The notes beneath the pieces were generated by a model. It did no database searches. It had not been told where the DNA came from and saw only the letters and a program-made list of their open reading frames with translations. This document shows positions 7,710 through 14,968 of a DNA stretch of 18,019 bases, piece after piece. The position numbers and the translations under genes were made by a program. The stretch is from Syntrophaceae bacterium UBA6255 (lineage in GTDB: Bacteria > Desulfobacterota > Syntrophia > Syntrophales > Smithellaceae), in NCBI GenBank assembly GCA_002441205.1, contig DJVN01000194.1, forward strand, positions 1 to 18,019, given 5' to 3'. Each line of letters begins with the position of its first letter. Position 1 is the stretch's first letter.

Positions 7710-7721
7710 GTTTACGTAAAC
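7710..7721. promoter_or_regulatory. Perfect palindrome GTTTACGTAAAC before the hydrolase start
   Basis: This 12-base inverted repeat with no spacer lies 12 bases upstream of the hydrolase start codon, between the ribosome site and the likely transcription start. It could bind a dimeric repressor. A single copy cannot prove this. Confidence 0.3.
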
Positions 7722-7739
7722 TATTTATGTGTTTTTAGA

Positions 7740-7750
7740 TTTAGGATGTC
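7740..7750 (-). promoter_or_regulatory. Shared GACATCCTAAA element upstream of the hydrolase
   Basis: GACATCCTAAA on the minus strand lies about 43 bases upstream of the start codon, with a TATAAG box just before it. The identical 11-mer, also preceded by a TATAAT box, stands upstream of the UMF1 transporter (4112-4122), and a related copy precedes the alcohol dehydrogenase (11906-11916). Confidence 0.3.
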
Positions 7751-7796
7751 TCTTATATCAGTTATTACTGAATAGTAAAATAAATTCTTGATATGT

Positions 7797-9119
7797 TCAG
7801 GCGGATGTTGGTTGATCATCCGCTGTGTGCTTCAAGCTTCCCTTGTAAAGTTTGTATTCCAGCAGGCGGCATTCGATTTCGCCGTTATATAAAATGATGC
7901 GTTGTTGTGTTCTCAATCCCACTTTTTTAATCATGTCCAGATTGCCGGTGAAAATATAGCCGCGATAGCCGCCGCCGGTTTTTTTGAGGAAATCGCCGAT
8001 GCCCTCATAAGTAGATTCCAGCTTTTTGATTTCTCTTTCACTCGTCCGGTTGGCTCCTGCATGTCTGTCTGATGATTTGCGAACAATGATTTTACGTTCC
8101 TGCGCGGATGTCTCTTTGTCTTTGCGAAAATATTTTGCCGCCGGTCTTGTATGATCAGCGCTCATGCGTTCACCATAGGGGGGATTTAAAATAATTATTC
8201 CACCGTCTTCCGGTACAGGAGTATTTTCATAAGAGCAGGTATTGAATTCAATCAAGTGATTAACTCCGGCAGTTTGCGCGTTTTGCATGGCCGCTACTGT
8301 CGCCGCTTTATCAATATCCGTAGCGATGATTTTTGCCGGCAATATTTTTTGGGCATTAGCTTTTGCTTTCTTGCGCAACTCCTGCCAGTAATCTTCGGGG
8401 AATTCTTTGATGAACATAAAACCGTAATTATTCCGCATCAGATTCGGCGCCCGATTTAAAGCGATAAAAGCGGCCTCAATGGCCAGCGTCCCGCTCCCGC
8501 ACATGGGGTTGATAAAATTGCTTTCTCCCTTCCAGCCGGTAGCCAAAATCACTGCCGCCGCCAGTGTTTCCTGCATGGGCGCCCCAAGAGGAATCTTGCG
8601 GTATCCGCGCAACGATAATCGTTCGCCCGAAGTATCCAGATAAATAAGAGCCTGATTGTTCTTCCAGTAAACATGAACAACAGCCTTGTCCTTGTCCGGG
8701 CCGGAATCAGGCCGCCGGCCGTATTTATCGCGCATTCGATCCACAATGGCATCCTTGACCTTGACATTGACAAAGCGCGAATCGGTAATCAGCGGGTTGT
8801 CGGCAATCGAGGTAACGCAAATATATGCCGATTTGCCCCTATCGTGAAGAAGATTTTCCCAGGGGATGGAGTTTATTTTTCTATAGAGGTTTTCCGGCGT
8901 GTTGACTATGAGCTCATCTAATTGATAAAGCACCCGCTGGGCGGTGCGCAGGTGCAGATTGAAAATCATCGTATCCTGAAGAGTCCCTTCGGTTTGAACC
9001 GCCGTATCCAACTGCGTCAGAACTGGAAAATTCAGTGCTTCAATCTCCTCCTTTAAATAAGGCGAGACACCTTTAGGGCAGGTGACCAGTATTTTGCTTT
9101 TCTTTTGCCAGATGGACAT
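7797..9119 (-). CDS. THUMP-domain class I RNA methyltransferase (RlmL / YpsC-type), with insertion
   Basis: The 440-residue protein belongs to the group formerly called N6-adenine-specific DNA methylases (COG0116), whose characterised members methylate 23S rRNA guanines at N2. An N-terminal ferredoxin-like and THUMP region spans ~5-165. The Rossmann methyltransferase starts near 180 with the SAM-binding NPMCGSGTLAIEAA (204-217), an acidic end of strand 2 (IATDID, 265-270) and the catalytic NPPYGER (312-318). Normally a helix leading into YxxIGDFLK follows at once. Here residues 319-370 form a charged, Lys/Arg/Glu-rich insertion before YEGIGDFLKK. The GLRTQQRIILYNGEIECRLL end is typical of the family. 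The exact target base is inferred from the family only. The ATG at 9119 has a weak ribosome site. Both the fold core and active site look intact. Confidence 0.88.
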   Translation of the reverse strand: MSIWQKKSKILVTCPKGVSPYLKEEIEALNFPVLTQLDTAVQTEGTLQDTMIFNLHLRTAQRVLYQLDELIVNTPENLYRKINSIPWENLLHDRGKSAYICVTSIADNPLITDSRFVNVKVKDAIVDRMRDKYGRRPDSGPDKDKAVVHVYWKNNQALIYLDTSGERLSLRGYRKIPLGAPMQETLAAAVILATGWKGESNFINPMCGSGTLAIEAAFIALNRAPNLMRNNYGFMFIKEFPEDYWQELRKKAKANAQKILPAKIIATDIDKAATVAAMQNAQTAGVNHLIEFNTCSYENTPVPEDGGIIILNPPYGERMSADHTRPAAKYFRKDKETSAQERKIIVRKSSDRHAGANRTSEREIKKLESTYEGIGDFLKKTGGGYRGYIFTGNLDMIKKVGLRTQQRIILYNGEIECRLLEYKLYKGSLKHTADDQPTSA

Positions 9120-9392
9120 GAATTTCTTTTAGCACAGCGTAATGCTTTTGATAAGGTGAAAAACAACGGAAATTAAAGAGGTGAGGGGAGATTTTTTGAG
9201 AAGGAAAACTTGACCACATTACTCCTTCTTCATTATTCCCGCGAAGGCGGGAATCCAGTTTTCTTTTTTCTTTTGTTATCGCCTCAAAAACTTATATTTC
9301 AAGACCTGACTCTATTATTCTATTATTTCCCCTATTATTTTTTTCCAGTCTGTATTGGAAATTTATTCTTATGTTTATCATAAAGCGATTTA
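9120..9392. other. Gene-free stretch between divergent genes
   Basis: This 273-base AT-rich interval separates the methyltransferase (minus) from the MFS transporter (plus). It holds one strong palindrome (9235-9254) and a run of three CTATTATT-like units (about 9311-9340). I see no open frame with a ribosome site and no RNA gene. Promoters for both flanking genes must lie here, but no clear -35/-10 pair stands out. Confidence 0.6.
9235..9254. repeat. REP-like palindrome ATTCCCGC-GAAG-GCGGGAAT
   Basis: This is an 8-bp perfect inverted repeat around a 4-base loop, followed by CCAG and a T-rich run. Elements built on ATTCCCGC...GCGGGAATCC are dispersed in many proteobacterial genomes and are often mobile or transcription-ending. 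It is the only copy in the window, so its repeat status rests on recognition of the type. Confidence 0.6.
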
Positions 9393-10676
9393 ATGATAAA
9401 GGAAACGGCAATATTTAGAAAAGAAAACGTTTTAATGGAAAAGAATCAAAAAATATTCTGGGGCTGGTACATTGTCGGCGGCGCTTTTCTGGTGATGGCG
9501 ATCAATTACGGAGCGCGCTACTGCTTCGGTGTTTTTCTCAAGCCGATGGCGGCGGAGTTCGGCCTGTCTCGCTCGGTGATTTCGATGGCGGCTGCCATCA
9601 ACATGCTCGTTTATTCTTTCTGCGCGATTTTTGTCGGTCGAATGCTGGATCGCATTGCGCCGCGCTGGATAATAACTGCGGGAGCATTAATTGCCGCTAC
9701 CGGCTATGTCCTGACTGGATTTGTGCACACCCCTCTTGGTTTGTATATCAGCTACGGCTTGATGGTGGGTTTGGGTTCGGCCGGAATGGGCGTTGTCGCC
9801 TGCAGTTCTTCCGTGGGCAAATGGTTTGTCAAAAAGAGGGGACTGGCTTTAGGAATTGCTTCCATGGGAATAAGCCTGGGCACGGCACTGCTGACGCCGC
9901 TTTCCGGATATATTGTTATTATGTTCAACTGGCGGTTCGGCCTGATCGCTTTAAGTTTTATTATGTTGTTCATCGGAGTGTTTGTTTCTCAGACGCTGAT
10001 GAGAAAAACAAATCCCGAAGCGTATGGACTTCTGCCGGACGGGGATAAAACATCGGTAAGTCTTCAATCAATTTTCCCGGCGGCGGTTCATAAAATCTCT
10101 ACGATGACTCTTTTTAAGGATTCCCGTTTCTGGACGCTGGCCGTCTGTCAGGGCCTGGCGGTGATGATCAGCATGTCAGTTTTCGTGCATCAGGTGGCAT
10201 ATGCGACCGACAACGGCATTAACAAGATGGCCGCGGCCTCGTCTTTGGCCGCTGTCAGTATCACCGGATTCATGGGGCAGTTTTTATTCGGCTGGATAAC
10301 GGACAGAATCAAAGACCCGAAATACGCTTCCTTTATAGGGATATCGTTTATGCTGGCGGGAACCTTACTCCTGATTAACGTTGAGAGCATTTTGCAACTC
10401 TACCTTGCCGCTTTGGTTTACGGATTTGGATACGGATCCCTTGCGCCCATGCTGCCGCTTTTGATCGCTGATCGTTTCGGCAGGCAGGTTATGGGATCTA
10501 TTTACGGCCTTTTGACGTTTTTTATCGGAACCGGCGGCGCTGTCGGGCCGGTGCTGGGAGGATTCATCTACGATCATTTCGGTTCGTATCACTATCTCTG
10601 GCTGATCAATATTGTTGTGCTGATCGTTATTGCTATTGCTTTTTTAACGCTGAAAAAAGGAAAGCAATATGCCTGA
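9393..10676 (+). CDS. MFS transporter, oxalate/formate antiporter (OFA) or monocarboxylate-type
   Basis: This 427-residue inner-membrane protein has about twelve spans. After the short cytoplasmic N-terminus comes WGWYIVGGAFLVMAINYGARY, typical of the OFA/monocarboxylate branch. MFS motif A is visible after the second span (GRMLDRIAPR, 82-91), and a KWFVKKRGLALGIA loop comes after the fourth. A second motif-A-like GWITDRIKDP separates the half-repeats. The likely cargo is a small carboxylate, but which one cannot be seen. ATG 9393 gives an N-terminus of 14 extra residues; a second ATG at 9435 begins MEKNQK right before the membrane part and may be the true start. Neither has a good ribosome site. 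The gene converges with the alcohol dehydrogenase across a 30-base gap that shows no strong terminator. Confidence 0.87.
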   Translation: MIKETAIFRKENVLMEKNQKIFWGWYIVGGAFLVMAINYGARYCFGVFLKPMAAEFGLSRSVISMAAAINMLVYSFCAIFVGRMLDRIAPRWIITAGALIAATGYVLTGFVHTPLGLYISYGLMVGLGSAGMGVVACSSSVGKWFVKKRGLALGIASMGISLGTALLTPLSGYIVIMFNWRFGLIALSFIMLFIGVFVSQTLMRKTNPEAYGLLPDGDKTSVSLQSIFPAAVHKISTMTLFKDSRFWTLAVCQGLAVMISMSVFVHQVAYATDNGINKMAAASSLAAVSITGFMGQFLFGWITDRIKDPKYASFIGISFMLAGTLLLINVESILQLYLAALVYGFGYGSLAPMLPLLIADRFGRQVMGSIYGLLTFFIGTGGAVGPVLGGFIYDHFGSYHYLWLINIVVLIVIAIAFLTLKKGKQYA

Positions 10677-10706
10677 TGCTGGAATATCATTTTACGGCAA
10701 CAGTTT

Positions 10707-11870
10707 TCAGCAGGCGTTTTTCAGTATTTGGATAATCACTTCTTTGGAATATCCTTCGTAAAACCAAACCTGAGAAAGGGCAAAGGCGTTTTCCGCAATC
10801 TTATCGATGTCATTTTTCGGAATGTTGGCCGCTTTCAAAGACACCGGGCTGCCGATGGATTCAAACCAGAGTTTCAGGCAGGCAATGCCCTTTTCCGCGA
10901 CGGCTTTGGAGCCACGCCCCTTCATAGTAAATATTTCCCGCGCGAATTTAGCCAGTCTTTCGGTTTTTGTTTCCAGTGCCCAGGTCATCCAGGCGGGCAG
11001 AACAATGGACAACCCGGCGCCGTGAGGAATATCATAAATAGCGCTTAACGAATGTTCGATCATATGCGCGGGCATTTGTACTCTGCCCATGCCGGCAGTG
11101 GTTAATCCGTTGAAGCCGAGGATGGCGCTCCACATCATGTTGGCGCGGGCACTATAGTTGTCGGGTTCTTCCATGATAATATCCGTGCTCTCCATCACGG
11201 TTTTCATCAGCGATTCGACCAGTCTATCCTGTATGGGTGTTTTGAAAGCTGTATTGTTAAAGTATCCTTCCAGCATGTGCGTAATGACATCCACGGCGCT
11301 GTACGCGCTGTATCCGGGGCTTAATGAAAACAGAACGGTAGGATCAAGAATGGACACTTTCGGCTGAATAAACGGAGAAACGATGCAGTATTTCTGGCAG
11401 CCGTCCTCCTTGGTGAGAACGGCGCCGTTATTCATTTCCGAGGCGCTGGCCGAAACAGTCACAACCGTCAGGACGGGAAGGGCGCCTGTGACGGGTTGAC
11501 TGAAAGTAAAGAGGTCCCATATATCATGACCCACCTTGACGCCTGCGGCGATTGCTTTGGCGGCGTCAATCACGCTTCCGCCTCCTACGGCCAGAACAAC
11601 ATCCACCTTTTCTTTTTGAGCCAGTGCAATGCCTTTTTGCACGTGGGAGAGAACCGGGTTGGATTTGACACCGGGAAAATCAACAAAATCAACTCCGGCT
11701 TTTTTGAGAGAATCCGCCACCTGATTATAAATGCCGTTTTTTAAAATACTTCCCATGCCGTAAACCAGCAGTGCTTTGCGTCCAAAACGGGAAACTTCTT
11801 TGCCTATTTTTGGAATCTGGCCTTTGCCGAAGATGATTTTTGTCGGATTTTCAAAAACGAAATTCTGCAT
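10707..11870 (-). CDS. Iron-containing alcohol dehydrogenase (YqhD/BDH-like)
   Basis: This 387-residue group III alcohol dehydrogenase has an N-terminal NAD(P)-binding half with GGGS at 96-99 followed by V-I-D-A-A-K, and a C-terminal helical metal-binding half. The metal ligands are readable as Asp194, His198 (DVITH), His269 and His283 (IPHGAG), and their spacing matches the YqhD type. It should interconvert an aldehyde and a primary alcohol; the choice of NADH or NADPH and the substrate are not evident. The ATG at 11870 is preceded by GAGGTGAGCC, a good ribosome site. It is a single-gene unit that faces the carboxylate-type MFS gene tail to tail. In a fermentative or syntrophic anaerobe such enzymes commonly dispose of reducing power. 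Confidence 0.95.
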   Translation of the reverse strand: MQNFVFENPTKIIFGKGQIPKIGKEVSRFGRKALLVYGMGSILKNGIYNQVADSLKKAGVDFVDFPGVKSNPVLSHVQKGIALAQKEKVDVVLAVGGGSVIDAAKAIAAGVKVGHDIWDLFTFSQPVTGALPVLTVVTVSASASEMNNGAVLTKEDGCQKYCIVSPFIQPKVSILDPTVLFSLSPGYSAYSAVDVITHMLEGYFNNTAFKTPIQDRLVESLMKTVMESTDIIMEEPDNYSARANMMWSAILGFNGLTTAGMGRVQMPAHMIEHSLSAIYDIPHGAGLSIVLPAWMTWALETKTERLAKFAREIFTMKGRGSKAVAEKGIACLKLWFESIGSPVSLKAANIPKNDIDKIAENAFALSQVWFYEGYSKEVIIQILKNAC

Positions 11871-11905
11871 GGCTCACCTCTTTTATAAATTGGTTATGAA
11901 ATTAT

Positions 11906-11916
11906 TTTAGGATATT
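11906..11916 (-). promoter_or_regulatory. TATCCTAAA element upstream of the alcohol dehydrogenase
   Basis: On the minus strand AATATCCTAAA lies about 36 bases upstream of the start codon. Nine of its eleven bases match the GACATCCTAAA copies upstream of the UMF1 transporter and the hydrolase at similar distances. It may be chance in an AT-rich leader. Confidence 0.2.
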
Positions 11917-12035
11917 GAATACTTCCGGATTGTCGTTTATCACTCAAATGGGATCATGTAAAACATTTTTTTGTTTATGAAGGTGAATTTTATAATAAAA
12001 TAAATTACCTGAATGCCATCAAAAGAATTTTTATC

Positions 12036-12063
12036 TTGAAAATGATCAAAAATTTGGTATTTT
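12036..12063 (+). promoter_or_regulatory. Candidate promoter of the Lys/Pro-repeat gene
   Basis: TTGAAA (12036-12041) and TATTTT (12058-12063) are separated by 16 bases and precede the gene start by 44 bases, in an otherwise empty AT-rich intergenic stretch (11871-12106). The ribosome site GCGAGGGG follows just before the ATG. Confidence 0.5.
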
Positions 12064-12106
12064 AAATAGCGTCGGTACCTAACATTATATTTTTTGCGAG
12101 GGGAAT

Positions 12107-12826
12107 ATGATAAAAAAAACAATTTTATCCATTCTTATCATACTCTGTATGATATCTTTTTTTTGGTTGGTGATAGATATTAATAGAGAACCGGTAAAGG
12201 AACAACCCAAAGTAACATTACCTATAAAGCCAAAACCATTACCGGAAACGAAATATGTCATACCGGAATATCCGCCAGTTTCGGATGAGATGATGGAAGA
12301 TCAATTGCCAGTCTCAAAAGATCTGAAGAAAGAAAAATTAGCTGTTCCAGGGGATATCAAAAAAGAAGCGTTGCCGGTTGTAAAAACTGTCAAGAAAGAG
12401 GAGGGTCCCGCACCTCCGGATATCAAGGAAGAAGCGCCTGTTTCGAAGGAAATCAAAAAAGAAAAAATGCCGGTTACAGAAAAGAGTCAAAAGGAGATAT
12501 CCAGGCTAAAAGAAAAATGTGAAAAACAGAGCAAGAAGATATTCAGTAAGCAATATAATGACGGTACGATAGAAAACAGCAAAGGTACTTTCTTATATAA
12601 ATATAAAAATCATTATAATAAAAAACTGAATAAATGCTTTATGGTCATTACGGAAGATGGCGTTTTGGAACGATACAAGAAATTACTGGATGTTGACGAA
12701 AACAACAGTTACGGCAGTGTCCGGATAAATAATGAACAAGAAAATCTGGGTTGTTATCTTCTGGAAAAGAAATGTAAATCTGAAGAAGAATGGGATTTAA
12801 TTGTTAAACCTTACATGGAGCAATAA
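12107..12826 (+). CDS. Membrane-anchored protein with Lys/Pro-rich repeat linker, unknown function
   Basis: The protein has 239 residues. A single hydrophobic anchor (5-23) follows two lysines, so the rest is probably periplasmic. A Pro-rich stretch (30-60) leads into a repetitive, very charged linker (66-128) of about six degenerate units built like P-V-x-x-x-I-K-K-E. The C-terminal domain (about 130-239) holds four cysteines (138, 177, 216, 223), which could form disulfides, and a conserved-looking Y-K-N-H-Y-N-K-K-L-N-K-C-F segment that I have seen in unnamed bacterial proteins but cannot assign. The linker recalls spacers that cross the periplasm, as in TonB, though no TonB C-terminal domain is present. 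A strong ribosome site (GAGGGG) precedes the ATG. Composition is AT-rich compared with the flanking metabolic genes. The yrbL-like gene follows 101 bases later on the same strand. Confidence 0.75.
   Translation: MIKKTILSILIILCMISFFWLVIDINREPVKEQPKVTLPIKPKPLPETKYVIPEYPPVSDEMMEDQLPVSKDLKKEKLAVPGDIKKEALPVVKTVKKEEGPAPPDIKEEAPVSKEIKKEKMPVTEKSQKEISRLKEKCEKQSKKIFSKQYNDGTIENSKGTFLYKYKNHYNKKLNKCFMVITEDGVLERYKKLLDVDENNSYGSVRINNEQENLGCYLLEKKCKSEEEWDLIVKPYMEQ
12302..12490 (+). repeat. Degenerate coding repeat (PV...KKE units)
   Basis: About six units of 10-12 codons encode variations of P-V-x-x-x-I/L/V-K-K-E (residues 66-128 of the anchored protein). Units are diverged at the DNA level, so this is an old expansion rather than a recent slippage product. 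Confidence 0.6.
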
Positions 12827-12927
12827 CGGTAAGTTTGATTGGTGTTAAAAATATTTTTTATCACATCCGATCGGTAAAAGGTTTCGAAAAAACTTGTAAA
12901 GTATAGACATCAGGCAAAAGGGGATTT

Positions 12928-13545
12928 ATGCTTAATATTGATGAGGCAGGTTTGATCGGGAAAGGGGCGCATAGAGCATGTTACAAACACCCCGAAAATA
13001 AAAGTCTTTGTGTAAAAATAATGATCAACGGAAGTCATTGCTCTGTAGAAATCAAACGTGAAAAAAAATATTATCAACATCTCGAAAGACGGGGCGTTTC
13101 CTGGGAGATGATCCCCCGCTATTATGGAGATGTTGAAACGAATTTGGGCAAGGGTTCCCTGTTTGATTTGGTTACGGATAAGGATGGCGTAGCGTCAAAA
13201 AGCCTTGAATATTACTTGTCCTCAAACAGTGAAACGGAAAAATACAGGGACAGCCTTTTCAAATCCTTGTCTTTACTGAAAGAGTATTTATTAAAAAACA
13301 GAATCATAACGATGGATATAAAACCTTATAATATTCTGTGTCAAAAGACAGAATCAGGCATTTCCCGTTCGTTCATTGTTGATAATATATACAGCTCAGA
13401 GTTTATTCCAGTCAGTACCTACATCAGTTATTTTGCGAGGGGAAAAATGCTCAGGAAATGGCAACGCCTTGAGGAGAGTCTTATAAATATCTATAAAGAA
13501 AACAAAACGCTGCAGCAGATGCTGAAGATTTCAAAAACCGGCTGA
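12928..13545 (+). CDS. yrbL: YrbL-family kinase-fold protein
   Basis: The 205 residues align by eye over nearly the whole length with E. coli YrbL, the PhoP-regulated protein of unknown biochemical role. Shared blocks are the N-terminal G-K-G-A-H-R-x-C-Y-x-H-P-E, the C-V-K-I strand, E-I-K-R-E-x-K-Y-Y-x-H-L, I-P-R-Y-Y-G-x-V-E-T, and N-R-I-I-T-M-D-I-K-P-Y-N-I-L-C. The pattern is that of a small protein-kinase-like fold: a glycine-rich loop (11-18), Lys30, the catalytic-loop-like Asp130-x-Lys132-x-x-Asn135, and Asp152 where the DFG aspartate would be. Whether it phosphorylates anything is not known. The ribosome site AAAAGGGGA precedes the ATG. The composition is AT-rich, and the family is best known from enterobacteria, so horizontal transfer is possible. 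Confidence 0.88.
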   Translation: MLNIDEAGLIGKGAHRACYKHPENKSLCVKIMINGSHCSVEIKREKKYYQHLERRGVSWEMIPRYYGDVETNLGKGSLFDLVTDKDGVASKSLEYYLSSNSETEKYRDSLFKSLSLLKEYLLKNRIITMDIKPYNILCQKTESGISRSFIVDNIYSSEFIPVSTYISYFARGKMLRKWQRLEESLINIYKENKTLQQMLKISKTG

Positions 13546-13576
13546 TGATTTTTTCTCATCTCATTGAATGTTTATA

Positions 13577-14968
13577 TTACAGATACGCTCCCATGGTCAG
13601 CGCGCTGATATCCAGACTGAAGCCCATCTTGGTGTGAATCATTTCTCTGGCGCTGATTTTGAAAGGATGAAGAACCAAAGAAGCATCTTCCAGAGTAAAC
13701 GTGAGTGCGGAAATTAAATCCGCAATGTTTTTTCTATCGGGATTGATATTGTTCGGAATGACGAGAGAACTTTTCAGACTGATCCCCAACATTTCCTTAG
13801 TGATTTCTCTTGTGCTGATTTTAAACGGAAGAGGATCTAAAGGTAAATCTTCCAGGGTAAAACTGGAGGAGGGTTCTGCATTGACAATGTTTGTTTTATT
13901 GCCCATGAGACTGCTCAACGTAACGGGAAAACTCTCCAGCGCTTCATTTAAGGGAAGCGTTACCGGATAAATGTTTTTTGCGGGGAAATCAGCGATTAAA
14001 TCCTTCGGCGGTGGTGTTACGGTCAATTGTTTGCACAAGCGCAGAAACAAAGCGGGATTAAGTTTAAACGCCGGAGCCCAGAAATATAAAGGCGTTTTTT
14101 GCCAAATAGCAGAAGGAGCTTTGGGCAGGTTGGCTACCTTAATCAAATCGGCATATGTTTCCAGTTGCATGCCCTCGACTTTGACTTTGAGTTGCCAGAA
14201 GGGGATGTAATGGATGTTTTCTCCTTCGCCCCTCCACATGGATAATTTTACTTTGGTAAAATTTTTATGTGATGGATCCCAGGCACAGTGGCAGTTGTCA
14301 CAGAAGAGGATTAAAGCATTTTTTTCTCCGGGTAGATCCGCACCGCAATCAGGACAAAGGAGGGGAAGAAAGTCCACGTGCCATTTCTCATCCGGCGCGG
14401 CCATGAAAGCCTCCTCCAACTCCGTTTCTTTTGCCTGAACATCGAGAGGCTTTTTTAAAACCGCATCATAAATCCGGCCATTGGAGCAGTATACGGGAGT
14501 GTAAATAACGCTTGCTGTTTCTCCGATGAATACTTCCCGCAAAGCGCAGGCCTGCGTTTTATAATTTTTCAGTATATTTTCTTTTGTTTTGTGGGAAGAA
14601 ACTATGAATTTTCCCACGTTGTCGGCATTTCCCACAAAATTTAATTTCATTGCCTGCGGCCGAAGACCTAATGAATGCGGAAGCTGAAGCGAATCAAATG
14701 AAAGAAAATTGGCGTCAAAATATTTATAGGATATATCATTCGCTTTGATAACATAAGACAACCCCTTAAGACGCCAGTAAGGAATAAAGTAAACCGTTTC
14801 AGAAATGCCTTTAGCGGGTGGAATATAAAAACGAAAGTGGTCGTTGGTTGCCAGATAAACCCGCGTACGGCAGAATTTGCACGAAAGAATACGATCTGCT
14901 TCGTCGAGGATGATCGGCGCGCCGCATTGAGGACATTGCTGTTCAATCTGAAAGTTAGAGTCGTTCAC
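13577..14968 (-). CDS. Double zinc-ribbon protein, partner of the SPFH protein
   Basis: This 463-residue protein has a duplicated plan. Ribbon 1 (Cys12, Cys15, Cys30, Cys33) is followed by F-I-P-Y-W-R-L-K (61-68). Ribbon 2 (Cys205, Cys208, Cys223, Cys226) is followed by Y-I-P-F-W-Q-L-K (254-261). Each ribbon plus aromatic strand looks like one copy of the same unit. The C-terminal third has two further imperfect repeats (370-399 and 424-453), each F-T-L-E-D-x(5-7)-P-F-K-I-S-x-R-E. No membrane segment or catalytic motif is seen. It starts at a GTG inside the end of the SPFH gene (14-base overlap), so translation is coupled and the two products probably act together. In Bacillus the ydjG-ydjI neighbourhood also pairs a zinc-ribbon protein with an SPFH protein; I offer that as an analogy only. 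Confidence 0.8.
   Translation of the reverse strand: MNDSNFQIEQQCPQCGAPIILDEADRILSCKFCRTRVYLATNDHFRFYIPPAKGISETVYFIPYWRLKGLSYVIKANDISYKYFDANFLSFDSLQLPHSLGLRPQAMKLNFVGNADNVGKFIVSSHKTKENILKNYKTQACALREVFIGETASVIYTPVYCSNGRIYDAVLKKPLDVQAKETELEEAFMAAPDEKWHVDFLPLLCPDCGADLPGEKNALILFCDNCHCAWDPSHKNFTKVKLSMWRGEGENIHYIPFWQLKVKVEGMQLETYADLIKVANLPKAPSAIWQKTPLYFWAPAFKLNPALFLRLCKQLTVTPPPKDLIADFPAKNIYPVTLPLNEALESFPVTLSSLMGNKTNIVNAEPSSSFTLEDLPLDPLPFKISTREITKEMLGISLKSSLVIPNNINPDRKNIADLISALTFTLEDASLVLHPFKISAREMIHTKMGFSLDISALTMGAYL

Noticed and set aside
9311..9340. Three CTATTATT-like units
   Set aside because: The units are short, imperfect and in an AT-rich interval; there is no regular spacing as in a CRISPR array or iteron set.
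13432..13450. Copy of the TTTTGCGAGGGGAA sequence that precedes the gene at 12107, here inside yrbL before an ATG
   Set aside because: A shared 14-mer is about what chance allows in a window of this size, and no reading frame of note starts at the internal copy.
13546..13560. GATGA/TCATC hairpin between the convergent yrbL-like and zinc-ribbon genes
   Set aside because: The stem is only five pairs and has no T-run, so it is too weak to call a terminator.
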